From Oceanospirillaceae bacterium ASP10-02a (lineage in GTDB: Bacteria > Pseudomonadota > Gammaproteobacteria > Pseudomonadales > Balneatricaceae): DNA of 58,804 nucleotides. The notes beneath the pieces are model-generated. The model made no database searches, had not been told where the DNA came from, and was given only the letters and a program-made list of their open reading frames with translations. Position numbers and translations under genes: made by a program. Of the stretch, positions 8,638 through 17,742 are shown one piece after another (the first letter of the stretch is position 1; each line of letters opens with the position of its first letter). Location: assembly GCA_905182035.1 (NCBI GenBank), contig CAJIZL010000021.1, forward strand, positions 1 to 58,804, in the 5' to 3' direction.

Positions 8638-9111
8638 CTAAACATACCCTAAAGGGAGTGCTGTGCTATCAAGTACTTTGCGCATCACAAAAGCTGATTT
8701 GACACCACTGACGCCTTTAATTTTAGTGATTTTTCCTAATAAAATGTCGTGGTATCGATCCATGTCGGGCACCACAACTTTGAGTTGATAATCAGCTTCG
8801 TGACCCGTAATCAAATAACACTCCATCACTTCAGGAAGCTGCGCTACGGCTTGCTCAAATTCTGCAAACCGTTCAGGGATGTGTTTGTCCATGACGATGT
8901 GCAGTAGGGCAGTTAGATTGAGGTTAACCGCTCGGTCATTAACTCGCACAACTCGATCACGAATAACACCACTTTCTTCCAAGTGCTTAACGCGCCGAGA
9001 GCATGGGGCTGCCGTGAGGCCAACGTGTTCAGCTAACTCTTGATTGGACAGGCTGCCGTCATCTTGCAGGTGGCGTAATATATTGAGGTCGTAACGGTCT
9101 AAGGTAGTCAT
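8638..9111 (-). CDS. Lrp/AsnC-family transcriptional regulator
   Basis: 157 residues with a winged helix-turn-helix at about 5-60 (LSNQELAEHVGLTAAPCSRRVKHLEE, split here across the turn) and an AsnC/RAM ligand-binding domain at about 65-145 with the GHEADYQLKV strand. Members respond to amino acids and act as dimers or octamers. It is divergent from leuA across a 156-base AT-rich region holding several inverted repeats, so it probably controls itself and leuA. It is a local paralogue-type Lrp rather than global Lrp, judging by context only. Confidence 0.9.
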   Translation of the reverse strand: MTTLDRYDLNILRHLQDDGSLSNQELAEHVGLTAAPCSRRVKHLEESGVIRDRVVRVNDRAVNLNLTALLHIVMDKHIPERFAEFEQAVAQLPEVMECYLITGHEADYQLKVVVPDMDRYHDILLGKITKIKGVSGVKSAFVMRKVLDSTALPLGYV

Positions 9112-9132
9112 TGTATTTACTTCAGTCGTTTA

Positions 9133-9235
9133 TTAGCAATTAAATTGCGATATATTCTAATTATAATATTAATTATTGCTAAATTTGTCAATATTACGCT
9201 AAATTAAATGTGATATTGCGCTAACTTAGCGATAA
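9133..9235. promoter_or_regulatory. Cluster of inverted repeats between the Lrp-type gene and leuA (probable operators)
   Basis: Two perfect 13-base palindromes, GCAATT-A-AATTGC at 9136-9148 and CGCTAA-C-TTAGCG at 9219-9231, flank further half-sites. TTAGCAAT at 9133-9140 is repeated inverted as ATTGCTAA at 9175-9182, and GCTAA recurs at 9198 and 9220. Several phased AT-rich dyads between a divergent Lrp-family gene and its neighbour are the usual Lrp operator layout. The sequence pattern is seen directly; protein binding is inferred. Confidence 0.6.
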
Positions 9236-9267
9236 ACTAATTAAAATAAGTTAATTTGAGTGTCGCT

Positions 9268-10956
9268 ATGTTTGATCACACCTTTAACCACCTTAAATAC
9301 CAGCCATTTCAGGTCACACCTTTACCTGATCGGACATGGCCTAGTAAATCCCTTACCAAAGCACCTATGTGGTGTAGTGTGGATTTACGCGATGGTAATC
9401 AGGCTTTGGTTAACCCCATGAACGGACAACAAAAACTGAGAATGTTTGAATTGTTGGTAAAACTTGGATTTAAACAAATAGAGGTGGGTTTTCCATCGGC
9501 GTCAGCCCCAGATTTTGATTTTGTACGGATGTTGATCGAGCAAGAAAGGGTGCCAAATGATGTGACACTGCAAGTGCTTACTCCAGCTCGAGAAGAATTG
9601 ATCAAAAAAACTTATGAGGCACTAGATGGCGTTAAGCAAGCCATAGTGCACGTTTACAATTCCACCTCTAAAGTGCAGCGCGAGCAAGTGTTTGGATTGC
9701 CAGAAGAGGGTATTAAAGCCATCGCAGTGCAAGGTGCTAAATGGGTGCAGCAGTACGCTAATAACTACCCACAGACGCAATGGAGTTTTGAATACTCACC
9801 AGAAAGCTTTACTGGTACTGAAATGGACTATGCGGTGGAGGTTTGTGATGCCGTGATTGAGCAATGGTTGCCTAACAATGGCCGCGAGCTAATTATTAAT
9901 TTACCCTCCACGGTAGAGCTGTCCACGCCTAATTTATTTGCTGATCAAGTGGAGTATTTCTGCCGCCATTTGCAGCATCGTCAACAGGTAACAATTAGTC
10001 TTCATACCCACAATGACCGAGGGTGTGCTGTTGCTGCAGCTGAGTTAGGACTATTGGCGGGTGCAGACCGTGTTGAAGGTACGCTTATGGGCAATGGTGA
10101 ACGTACAGGTAATATGGACGTAATTACCATGGCCATGAACTTGTACTCGCAGGGCATTGATCCAACATTGGATATAAGCAATGTATTGGAAATTATTGAA
10201 GTGGTTGAGAGCTGTACCGAAATTGCTGTATCTCCACGCCATCCTTGGGCTGGTGAGCTGGTATACACCGCATTTTCTGGCAGCCATCAAGATGCTATTC
10301 GTAAGTCTGTGGCGTTTCATAAACAACACAAGAAATCTCACTGGGATGTGGCATATTTGCCTATAGATCCGCGGGACATTGGTCGCGAGTATGAAGCTGT
10401 AGTGCGCATTAATAGTCAAAGTGGTAAGGGTGGTGTGGCTTTAGTGCTAGAGCGAGATTACGGTATTGAATTACCAAAGTGGATGCATCCTGCCGTAAGC
10501 GGTGTGGTACAAAAAGCAACGGAGGCATCTGGATTGGAAGTGTCTTCGGAGCAAATTAAAACCTTGTACCAAAATAATTTTGTAGAGGTGGCTGCACCAT
10601 GGCAGTTACATGATTATGGCATACAGGCCCATGGGCAAGAAATTCGGGCAAGTTTTAAGGTGGGGCAAACCTTATTGTCTGGCCAAGGTGCAGGTGCCAT
10701 AGAAGCATTAAGTGATGCGTTAAGTGTGCATTATGGGTGTGGCTTAGAAGTGACTCAATTTGATCAGCATGCATTAACCAGTGGCACCAATGCGCAAGCA
10801 TTGGCGTGTATGGAAGTGCAGGTAAATGGTGTTGTGTTGCATGGTGTAGCTCAGGCGGAAGATACCACCGCTGTTGCATTGCAAGCGATGCTTACAGCTT
10901 TTAGCCACAGCGAGGCTGCAGAGCTAGGAGCTATTCGTTCCAAATCCTATGCTTAA
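9268..10956 (+). CDS. leuA: 2-isopropylmalate synthase
   Basis: About 562 residues, the length of the LeuA2 type found in Pseudomonas and Streptomyces. It condenses acetyl-CoA with 2-ketoisovalerate in the first committed step of leucine synthesis. The HMGL-like TIM barrel shows the metal/acid motif VDLRDGNQAL near residue 40 and HTHNDRGCAVAAAELG with GNGERTGN later. The C-terminal LeuA allosteric domain follows (residues about 420-560). The start is set at ATG 9268; an in-frame TTG at 9256 adds four residues without a better ribosome site. It stands alone, apart from leuBCD, and faces the Lrp-type regulator. Confidence 0.92.
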   Translation: MFDHTFNHLKYQPFQVTPLPDRTWPSKSLTKAPMWCSVDLRDGNQALVNPMNGQQKLRMFELLVKLGFKQIEVGFPSASAPDFDFVRMLIEQERVPNDVTLQVLTPAREELIKKTYEALDGVKQAIVHVYNSTSKVQREQVFGLPEEGIKAIAVQGAKWVQQYANNYPQTQWSFEYSPESFTGTEMDYAVEVCDAVIEQWLPNNGRELIINLPSTVELSTPNLFADQVEYFCRHLQHRQQVTISLHTHNDRGCAVAAAELGLLAGADRVEGTLMGNGERTGNMDVITMAMNLYSQGIDPTLDISNVLEIIEVVESCTEIAVSPRHPWAGELVYTAFSGSHQDAIRKSVAFHKQHKKSHWDVAYLPIDPRDIGREYEAVVRINSQSGKGGVALVLERDYGIELPKWMHPAVSGVVQKATEASGLEVSSEQIKTLYQNNFVEVAAPWQLHDYGIQAHGQEIRASFKVGQTLLSGQGAGAIEALSDALSVHYGCGLEVTQFDQHALTSGTNAQALACMEVQVNGVVLHGVAQAEDTTAVALQAMLTAFSHSEAAELGAIRSKSYA

Positions 10957-10976
10957 GTTTGCCTATTATAGGTTGA

Positions 10977-12248
10977 TTAATCTTTATATTTTTTGGCCTT
11001 TTTGGCTTTGGCTTTGTCGGCCTTAGCCTTGGCTGCTTTTGATACCTTTGGCTTTTTGGCCTTGGCCTTTTTCAATAGGCTGGGCTCTTCCTTCTTGGGA
11101 GAGAATCCTGGGAATACTTGGCGGCTAATGCTGTTGCCAATATAGCGTTCAATACGGCCTAAGTTAGGCCATTCCATGGCGTCTACAATAGACCAAACAC
11201 TGCCTTCTGCGCCATCACGGCCCGTTCGACCCGCACGGTGAACATAACTGTCGGCTTTCTCTGGCATGTGCACGTTAATAACGTGGCTTAGGCCAGGTAG
11301 ATCTACTCCACGAGCCATAACGTCGGTAGCCACCATTACTTTGGTACGGCCACGGCGCATATCCTTAATTTGCTGGTTGCGATCACTTTGGCGTAGGTCA
11401 CCATGCAAACCTGTGCACTGAATGCCCAGAGTACGAATGATTTTAAGCCACGTGTCCACCTGTTTGCGACTGTTTACAAACACAATGGCTTGCTTTACTT
11501 CGGGTAGTCGGAGCAAGGCTTTAAGTAGGTGTTCTTTGTGTTGTTCGTTATCTGCCTGGTAGACAGATTGAGTGATTTTTTTAGCCACGTGGCGTGGTGC
11601 TTCTACGGCCACTTGCACGGCGTTCTCTGAAAGAAGGTCATGGGCAAAGGCTTGTACCTTGTCGCCTTCTAAGGTGGCAGAGAACATCGACGTTTGACGT
11701 TCAGTTGGTAACATGTCTGAGATTTGGTGGATAGCTTGAATAAAACCTAAATCTAACATGCGATCCGCTTCGTCTATCACTAAAACAGTCACTAGAGATA
11801 AATCTAGCGCCATGTGTTCTTCAATTTCTAACAAGCGGCCTGGGGTAGCGACAAGCACGTCAATGGTTTCAGCCACCATGGCTTTTTGCATGCCAAATGG
11901 TACGCCACCGACGATGAGGCAGCTCTTTAAATGGTTATGGGCTACTAGCTGCTCAATTTGATCGTAGGTCTGGCGGGCAAGCTCACGGGTAGGACTAAGA
12001 ATAAGCACCTTTGGGGTGCCGGCTTCTTGCCTTGGTATGTCTAAAATATGTTGCAAGGCAGGCAACACGAAAGCGAGAGTTTTACCTGTGCCAGTAGGAG
12101 CAGAGGCCAACACGTCAGTGCCTTCCAGCAGAGGAGGAATGGCTTGTGTTTGAATAGCCGTGGGCTGGGTAAATTCATGCTCCGCAAGGGCATGAAGTAG
12201 TTCTTGATCCAGCTGTAAATCAACAAAAGACACGGTGGCATAACTCAA
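10977..12248 (-). CDS. srmB: DEAD-box RNA helicase, SrmB-like
   Basis: 423 residues with the full DEAD-box set in order: Q-motif PTAIQTQAIPP, APTGTGKT, PTRELA, TPGR, DEAD, SAT, then in domain 2 FVNSRKQVD, ATDVMARGVDLP and HRAGRTGR. The N-terminus (FVDLQLDQELLHAL) resembles E. coli SrmB, which helps assemble the 50S ribosomal subunit. The tail from about residue 385 is an Ala/Lys low-complexity stretch typical of RNA-binding tails. It ends 20 bases from leuA in convergent orientation. RhlE is the nearest alternative assignment. Confidence 0.82.
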   Translation of the reverse strand: MSYATVSFVDLQLDQELLHALAEHEFTQPTAIQTQAIPPLLEGTDVLASAPTGTGKTLAFVLPALQHILDIPRQEAGTPKVLILSPTRELARQTYDQIEQLVAHNHLKSCLIVGGVPFGMQKAMVAETIDVLVATPGRLLEIEEHMALDLSLVTVLVIDEADRMLDLGFIQAIHQISDMLPTERQTSMFSATLEGDKVQAFAHDLLSENAVQVAVEAPRHVAKKITQSVYQADNEQHKEHLLKALLRLPEVKQAIVFVNSRKQVDTWLKIIRTLGIQCTGLHGDLRQSDRNQQIKDMRRGRTKVMVATDVMARGVDLPGLSHVINVHMPEKADSYVHRAGRTGRDGAEGSVWSIVDAMEWPNLGRIERYIGNSISRQVFPGFSPKKEEPSLLKKAKAKKPKVSKAAKAKADKAKAKKAKKYKD

Positions 12249-12287
12249 TAAATAATCGAGGCCGTAGGATACCGTATTTTGCCAACA

Positions 12288-12447
12288 ATAGATTCAGCAA
12301 TATGTGCTCGTCATTGAGCATCTGCTACCCTTTCAGAGCGATGGTCTTGCGATAGGTGTTATAAATTGTTTAATAGATTCAGCGACATGTCCTCATTATT
12401 GAGTAAATGTTAACCTTACCGAGTAATGGTCTTGTGATAGGTGCTTT
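12288..12447 (+). repeat. Diverged direct tandem repeat, two copies, 85-base period
   Basis: Copy 1 begins at 12288 and copy 2 at 12373, both with ATAGATTCAGC. They align without gaps over about 74 bases with roughly 17 differences by eye, and share ATGGTCTTG, GATAGGTG and ATTGAG. Copy 1 has a small stem TGCTC-GTCATT-GAGCA; copy 2 keeps a shorter form (CTC-ATTATT-GAG). The repeat ends inside the candidate promoter of the formate dehydrogenase operon. Confidence 0.7.
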
Positions 12448-12461
12448 ACAGGTACTATAGT
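12432..12461 (+). promoter_or_regulatory. Candidate sigma70 promoter of the formate dehydrogenase operon
   Basis: TTGTGA at 12432-12437, an 18-base spacer and TATAGT at 12456-12461 match four and five of the six consensus bases. The site lies about 155 bases before the first start codon. Prediction by eye only. Confidence 0.35.
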
Positions 12462-12616
12462 GTCGCCATGGTGTCGTTTTCAGATATGCGGTAATTTCCA
12501 GCACTGTGATACTAGCTCGGTTAAAAATAATGGTATCCTAGCGCGTGTTATAACAGCGTATTTGTGAGGCAGATTTCCTCATAGGGCCTTGAACTTAAGT
12601 CAAAACAGAGAACAAC

Positions 12617-14380
12617 ATGTCTGCTGATTCTAACAAAGACAATGTGGTGCGTTTGCACCCAGGCGCTGGCCGCAATAAATCTCGTATCCACCTTCGTGGG
12701 CGTCAAGTTAATCTAGATACGTTAGCCCAATTACGTGAGTTGATCGGTGATCAACCCATTAAGCGTGACATGCTAATTGAATACTTGCACTTAATTCAAG
12801 ATAACTACGGTTACCTGTCCGCAGCACACCTCGCCGCTTTAGCCCACGAGATGAATATCCCAATGGCTGAAGTGTATGAGTGTGCCACTTTTTATGCACA
12901 TTTTGATATTGTTAAAGAAGGTGAATTGCCACCTGCAGCAGTTACCGTGCGCGTATGCGATAGCTTAAGCTGTCAGCTTGCAGGTGCGCAGCAACTTAAA
13001 TCTGCCTTGGAAGCTGGTACAGATCCTTCACAAGTACGCATTCTTAGTGCCCCGTGTATGGGCCGTTGTGACACTGCTCCTGTCGCAGAAGTTGGTCACC
13101 ATCATGTAGACCACGCCGATGCTGCTAAAATTGTCGCCACCATAAAAGCAGAACACTTTCACCCAGACATCCCAGACTATATTGCCTATGATGCGTATGT
13201 AGCAGATGGTGGTTACGCTTTGTTGAAAAAGTGCCTAGCTGGCGATTACAGCTGGGAAGACATTCAAAAAGTATTGGCTGATGCTAACCTTAAAGGGTTA
13301 GGTGGTGCAGGTTTCCCAACTCATATGAAGTGGAAGTTTGTACGCCAAGAGCCTAAGCCACGTTACCTTGCCATTAACGGTGACGAAGGCGAACCTGGTA
13401 CATTTAAAGACCGGTTGTATTTAGAGACTGACCCCCACCGCTTTATTGAAGGTGCGTTGATCAGTGCTTGGGCTGTAGAGGCTGAAGCTGCATATATCTA
13501 CATGCGTGATGAATACCCAGCCGCCCTCAAAATTTTGCAGGTAGAAATTGCCAAAGTAGAAGCTGCAGGCCTAGCGCCTGCTGGTGGCATTCACTTACGG
13601 CGTGGTGCTGGTGCTTACATTTGTGGTGAAGAATCGGCCATGATCGAATCTATAGAAGGCAAGCCGGGCCTGCCTCGTCATCGCCCTCCTTTTGTGGCTC
13701 AGGTGGGTTTGTTTAATCGCCCTACATTGGTTAATAACATTGAAACAGTGTTCTGGATCCGCACATTAATGGACAAGGGAGCGGAATGGTTCTCTAGTCA
13801 AGGCCGTAATGGCTCACAAGGATTGCGTAGCTACTCGGTTTCAGGCCGTGTTAAAAACCCAGGTGTTAAATTAGCACCAGCGGGCATTACTATGCAGGAA
13901 TTAATGGATGAGTACTGTGGCGGTATGATTGATGGTCATGCCTTCAAAGGTTACCTTCCAGGTGGCGCGTCAGGCGGTATATTGCCAGCAGGTATGGCAG
14001 ACATTCCATTAGATTTCGGTACTCTTCAGCCGTACGGTTGTTTTATAGGTTCTGCTGCCGTAGTGGTATTATCTGATCATGACAACATGCGTGATGTGGT
14101 AGTGAACTTGCTTAAGTTCTTTGAAGACGAAAGCTGTGGTCAATGCACACCTTGTCGCGTAGGCACAGAAAAAATGGTGAAGTTGCTGCAGCGCCCTGAT
14201 TGGGACCAAGCCTTAATGGCTGAGCTGGGCCAAGCCATGTGCGATGCTTCAATTTGTGGTTTAGGCCAAGCAGCCTCTAACCCGATCACCACCGTATTTA
14301 AATATTTTGACGCTGATTTGATTGCTACGGATCTGTCTGCCAGTGCTAAAAAAGTACCAAGTGTGGGAGACATAATATGA
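12617..14380 (+). CDS. NAD-dependent formate dehydrogenase beta subunit (NuoE-NuoF fusion)
   Basis: 587 residues. The first part (about 30-165) is a NuoE-like thioredoxin-fold [2Fe-2S] domain with ligands in CDSLSC and CMGRC. The second is NuoF-like, with the FMN/NAD region around GLGGAGFPTHMKWKF and GDEGEPGTFKDR, then the [4Fe-4S] motif SCGQCTPCRVG near the end with the fourth cysteine in ICGLGQ. The fused layout is that of the beta subunit of Methylobacterium FDH1. It passes electrons from formate oxidation to NAD in the cytoplasm. Its stop overlaps the alpha-subunit start as ATGA, indicating translational coupling. Confidence 0.93.
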   Translation: MSADSNKDNVVRLHPGAGRNKSRIHLRGRQVNLDTLAQLRELIGDQPIKRDMLIEYLHLIQDNYGYLSAAHLAALAHEMNIPMAEVYECATFYAHFDIVKEGELPPAAVTVRVCDSLSCQLAGAQQLKSALEAGTDPSQVRILSAPCMGRCDTAPVAEVGHHHVDHADAAKIVATIKAEHFHPDIPDYIAYDAYVADGGYALLKKCLAGDYSWEDIQKVLADANLKGLGGAGFPTHMKWKFVRQEPKPRYLAINGDEGEPGTFKDRLYLETDPHRFIEGALISAWAVEAEAAYIYMRDEYPAALKILQVEIAKVEAAGLAPAGGIHLRRGAGAYICGEESAMIESIEGKPGLPRHRPPFVAQVGLFNRPTLVNNIETVFWIRTLMDKGAEWFSSQGRNGSQGLRSYSVSGRVKNPGVKLAPAGITMQELMDEYCGGMIDGHAFKGYLPGGASGGILPAGMADIPLDFGTLQPYGCFIGSAAVVVLSDHDNMRDVVVNLLKFFEDESCGQCTPCRVGTEKMVKLLQRPDWDQALMAELGQAMCDASICGLGQAASNPITTVFKYFDADLIATDLSASAKKVPSVGDII

Positions 14381-17142
14381 GTCAAGATATCATCAATTTC
14401 ACCCTCGATGGTGAGAAAGTAACGGCTAAAGCGGGCGAGAGCATTTGGCAAGTTGCTAAGCGTATGGGCGAAACTATTCCTCACCTATGTTACAAGCCAG
14501 AGCCTGGCTACCGTGCAGACGGCAACTGCCGCGTCTGTATGGTAGAAATTGAAGGCGAGCGTGTATTGGCGCCTTCTTGCTTGCGCTCACCTACTGAAGG
14601 CATGGTCGTTTCCAGTGCTACATCAGACCGTGCTCAAGTTTCTCGTAAAATGGTGTTGGAGTTATTAGCCACCGACCAGCCAGAACGCGAAGAGTCACCA
14701 GACAAGAGCTCACATTTTTGGGCTATGGCCGATTTGTTGGCCGTAGACGCTACTGAAGCTCGTTTTGACGAAACTATAAAGCCTTGTGCAGACAATAGCA
14801 GTAAGGCGATGCGTGTTAACCTACAATCTTGTATTAACTGTAATTTGTGTGTTGTTGCTTGCCGCGAAGTTCAAGTGAACGACGTTATTGGCATGGCTAA
14901 CCGAGGTTCAGATTCTAAGGTTGTATTCGACTTTGACGACCCTATGGGCGATTCTACCTGCGTCAACTGTGGAGAATGTGTTCAGGCTTGTCCTACGGGT
15001 GCCTTGATGCCTGCTTCTGTAACTAGCGAAGAAGGCAAGGGCGACAGTGCAGACTACGACCGAAAAGTAGACAGCGTATGCCAGTATTGTGGTGTAGGTT
15101 GCCAGCTAACGTACCATGTTAAAGATGAACGTATTGTTTACGTTGATGGCCGCGACGGCCCAGCGAACCAAAGCCGCTTGTGTGTTAAGGGCCGTTTTGG
15201 TTCTGACTATATTCACCATGGCGACCGTTTAACTAAGCCATTGATTCGCCTTGAAGGCGCACGCAAAGGCATTCATAACGACTTTGATCCAGCTAAGCCT
15301 TTAACTCACTTTCGAGAGGCGAGTTGGGATGAAGCATTGGATTTTGCAGCTAATGGCTTGAGCAAAATCCGTGATAGCCAAGGCAAAAAAGCCCTTGCAG
15401 GTTTTGGAAGTGCCAAAGGTTCTAACGAAGAAGCTTACTTGTTCCAAAAGCTGGTGCGTACAGGTTTTGGTAGTAACAACGTAGACCACTGTACTCGTTT
15501 ATGCCATGCCTCATCGGTAATGGCATTGTTGGAAGGTCTGGGTTCTGGTGCAGTATCTGCATCCTTCATGCAGGCCAAAAACGCTGACGTTGTTGTGATT
15601 ACTGGCGCTAATCCCTCTAGTAACCACCCCGTTGCTGCAACCTTCTTTAAGCAAGCTGCAAAGAATGGTACCAAGATTATCGTTCTAGATCCGCGTGGTC
15701 TGGCAATGAAGACATACGCCAGTCACATGATTCAGTTTAAGCCAGGTAGCGATGTCAGCTTCTGGAATGCCATCATGAATGTCATCGTTACAGAAGAGCT
15801 ATACAACCAAAAGTACATCGATTCTATGACCACTGGTTTCGAGATGGTGAAAGAACACGTTAAGCACTATACCCCTGAGGCCATGTCACCAATTTGTGGC
15901 GTAGATGCAGAGCTAATTCGCGAAGTTGCACGTTTATATGCCACTGCTAACAACTCCATGATCTTCTGGGGTATGGGTGTATCACAACACATTCACGGTA
16001 CTGACAACTGCCGCGCTATGATTTCTGTGGCGTTGATGACAGGTCAAATTGGTCGTGAAGGTACTGGCTTACACCCACTGCGTGGTCAGAACAACGTACA
16101 AGGTGCATCGGATGCAGGTCTTATCCCGATGATGTACCCAGACTACAAGCCCGTTGACTCGGGTAACGTTAAAGCCATGTTTGAAGACCTATGGGGCACT
16201 GAACTTTCTGATGAGCCAGGCCTTACTGTGGTAGAAACCATGAATGCTGTTCATGATGGTTCAGTAACAGGTATGTATGTGGAAGGTGAAAACCCAGCCA
16301 TGTCTGATCCAGACTTACACCACGCCCGTGCGGCCTTGGCTAAGCTTGAGCATTTAGTTGTGCAAGACTTGTATGTGACAGAAACAGCGATGTATGCCGA
16401 TGTTGTTCTGCCTGCTTCAGCATGGCCAGAGAAAGATGGCACAGCGTCTAACACCAACCGTACTGTGCAGATGGGTCGCCAAGCAGTGAATCCACCTGGA
16501 GATGCACGTCAGGATTGGTGGATTATCCAAGAATTGGCTAACCGTATGGGCTTAAAGTGGACTTACACCCATCCAAAAGATGTGTTTGCAGAAATGAAGC
16601 AAGCCATGCCAAGTTTGAATAACTTGACTTGGGAGCGCCTAGAAAGCGAACACTCAGTAACATACCCTTGTCCTGCTGAGGATCATCCGGGCAGTGACAT
16701 CGTGTTTATCGATAGCTTCCCTATTGAAGGTGGTCGCGGTAAATTTGTTGCTGCAGACATCGTAGAGCCTGATGAACGTCCAGATGATGAGTACCCAGTC
16801 ATCCTTACTACTGGCCGTCAGCTAGAACATTGGCACACTGGCTCCATGACCCGTCGTGCATCTGTTTTGGATGCTCTTGAGCCAGAAGCTGTAGCTACTT
16901 TGAGCCGTGAAGAATTAACCAAAATTGGTGCCAAGGCTGGCGATATGATCCGTGTCTCTACTCGTCGTGGTAGCATAGATATAATGGCTCGTGAAGACGC
17001 TGATGTACCAGCTGGCGTGATCTTTATTCCATTCTGCTACGTAGAAGCTTCTGCCAATATGCTCACTAACGCAGCGCTTGATCCAGTGGGTAAGATCCCT
17101 GAATTTAAGTTCTGTGCTTCGCGTATTGAGCGCGTTGGCTAA
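14377..17142 (+). CDS. NAD-dependent formate dehydrogenase alpha (catalytic) subunit
   Basis: 921 residues. In order: a [2Fe-2S] ferredoxin domain (CYKPEPGYRADGNCRVC, near residues 40-75), NuoG-type iron-sulfur region, two [4Fe-4S] motifs (CINCNLCVVAC and CVNCGECVQAC), the molybdopterin-enzyme [4Fe-4S] motif CQYCGVGC, the bis-MGD body and the C-terminal MGD-binding domain. The metal-ligand position is Cys376, not selenocysteine, followed by His377 (CTRLCHASS). It oxidises formate to CO2. Whether the metal is Mo or W cannot be told. fdhD, mobA and mobB-moeA nearby fit the cofactor need. A rho-independent terminator follows 50 bases after the stop. Confidence 0.95.
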   Translation: MSQDIINFTLDGEKVTAKAGESIWQVAKRMGETIPHLCYKPEPGYRADGNCRVCMVEIEGERVLAPSCLRSPTEGMVVSSATSDRAQVSRKMVLELLATDQPEREESPDKSSHFWAMADLLAVDATEARFDETIKPCADNSSKAMRVNLQSCINCNLCVVACREVQVNDVIGMANRGSDSKVVFDFDDPMGDSTCVNCGECVQACPTGALMPASVTSEEGKGDSADYDRKVDSVCQYCGVGCQLTYHVKDERIVYVDGRDGPANQSRLCVKGRFGSDYIHHGDRLTKPLIRLEGARKGIHNDFDPAKPLTHFREASWDEALDFAANGLSKIRDSQGKKALAGFGSAKGSNEEAYLFQKLVRTGFGSNNVDHCTRLCHASSVMALLEGLGSGAVSASFMQAKNADVVVITGANPSSNHPVAATFFKQAAKNGTKIIVLDPRGLAMKTYASHMIQFKPGSDVSFWNAIMNVIVTEELYNQKYIDSMTTGFEMVKEHVKHYTPEAMSPICGVDAELIREVARLYATANNSMIFWGMGVSQHIHGTDNCRAMISVALMTGQIGREGTGLHPLRGQNNVQGASDAGLIPMMYPDYKPVDSGNVKAMFEDLWGTELSDEPGLTVVETMNAVHDGSVTGMYVEGENPAMSDPDLHHARAALAKLEHLVVQDLYVTETAMYADVVLPASAWPEKDGTASNTNRTVQMGRQAVNPPGDARQDWWIIQELANRMGLKWTYTHPKDVFAEMKQAMPSLNNLTWERLESEHSVTYPCPAEDHPGSDIVFIDSFPIEGGRGKFVAADIVEPDERPDDEYPVILTTGRQLEHWHTGSMTRRASVLDALEPEAVATLSREELTKIGAKAGDMIRVSTRRGSIDIMAREDADVPAGVIFIPFCYVEASANMLTNAALDPVGKIPEFKFCASRIERVG

Positions 17143-17191
17143 GTTGCTTTAAGCCTGTCAGATCTTAGGTCTTATGGGTTTTAACAATGCC

Positions 17192-17220
17192 AAAAAGGTC
17201 AGCTTATGCTGGCCTTTTTT
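17192..17220 (+). terminator. Rho-independent terminator after the formate dehydrogenase alpha gene
   Basis: Stem AAAAAGGTCAGC / GCTGGCCTTTTTT with a TTAT loop and a T-run; one G-T wobble. Its sequence is nearly the same as the terminator after the sarcosine oxidase-type operon (27811-27838). Confidence 0.85.
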
Positions 17221-17268
17221 ATGCATTCATGCACAATACACCATTAGCTAATTATCTTAGTCTTCAAT

Positions 17269-17742
17269 ATGCCAATTTGGGTTGACGCCGACGCCTGCCC
17301 AGGCGTCATTAAAGAGATCTTATTTCGTGCTGCAGAGCGCACGCAAACTGTTACGACCTTGGTAGCCAACCAATATATTGTCACGCCACCTTCTAAAGTC
17401 ATCAGTATGGTGCAGGTGGGTTCTGGTTTTGATGTGGCTGATAACGAAATTGTTAAACGTGTGGTTGCCGGTGATCTGGTGATTACCTCAGACATTCCTT
17501 TAGCTGCAGAAGTAGTAGAGAAGGGCGCTCAAGCCCTTAGCCCTCGTGGCGAATCTTATACCAAAGAAACCATACGTCAGCGCTTAAATATGCGTGATTT
17601 TATGGAGACACTGCGTAACAGTGGCGTGCAAACGGGTGGACCTGCGGCCATGAATCATGCAGATCGACAGACCTTTGCTAATCAACTAGATCGGTGGATC
17701 TCAAAGCAGACTAAAACTCAAGCTCCGGAGACCGTTCTATGA
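17269..17742 (+). CDS. yaiI: YaiI/YqxD (UPF0178) family protein
   Basis: 157 residues, the family's usual size, beginning with the hallmark [34 protein letters not shown] and the later [14 protein letters not shown] are also typical. The fold is PIN-like, with acidic residues (Asp6, Asp8) likely binding metal. Its function is not established. The stop overlaps the fdhD start as ATGA, so it is translated with fdhD. Confidence 0.88.
   Translation: MPIWVDADACPGVIKEILFRAAERTQTVTTLVANQYIVTPPSKVISMVQVGSGFDVADNEIVKRVVAGDLVITSDIPLAAEVVEKGAQALSPRGESYTKETIRQRLNMRDFMETLRNSGVQTGGPAAMNHADRQTFANQLDRWISKQTKTQAPETVL

Larger units (their letters stand above)
12249..12616 (+). other. Intergenic region between srmB and the formate dehydrogenase operon
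   Basis: 368 bases with divergent genes on both sides, so it must hold both promoters. It contains a diverged tandem repeat and a candidate promoter for the formate dehydrogenase genes, listed separately. No open frame of note is seen. Confidence 0.6.
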
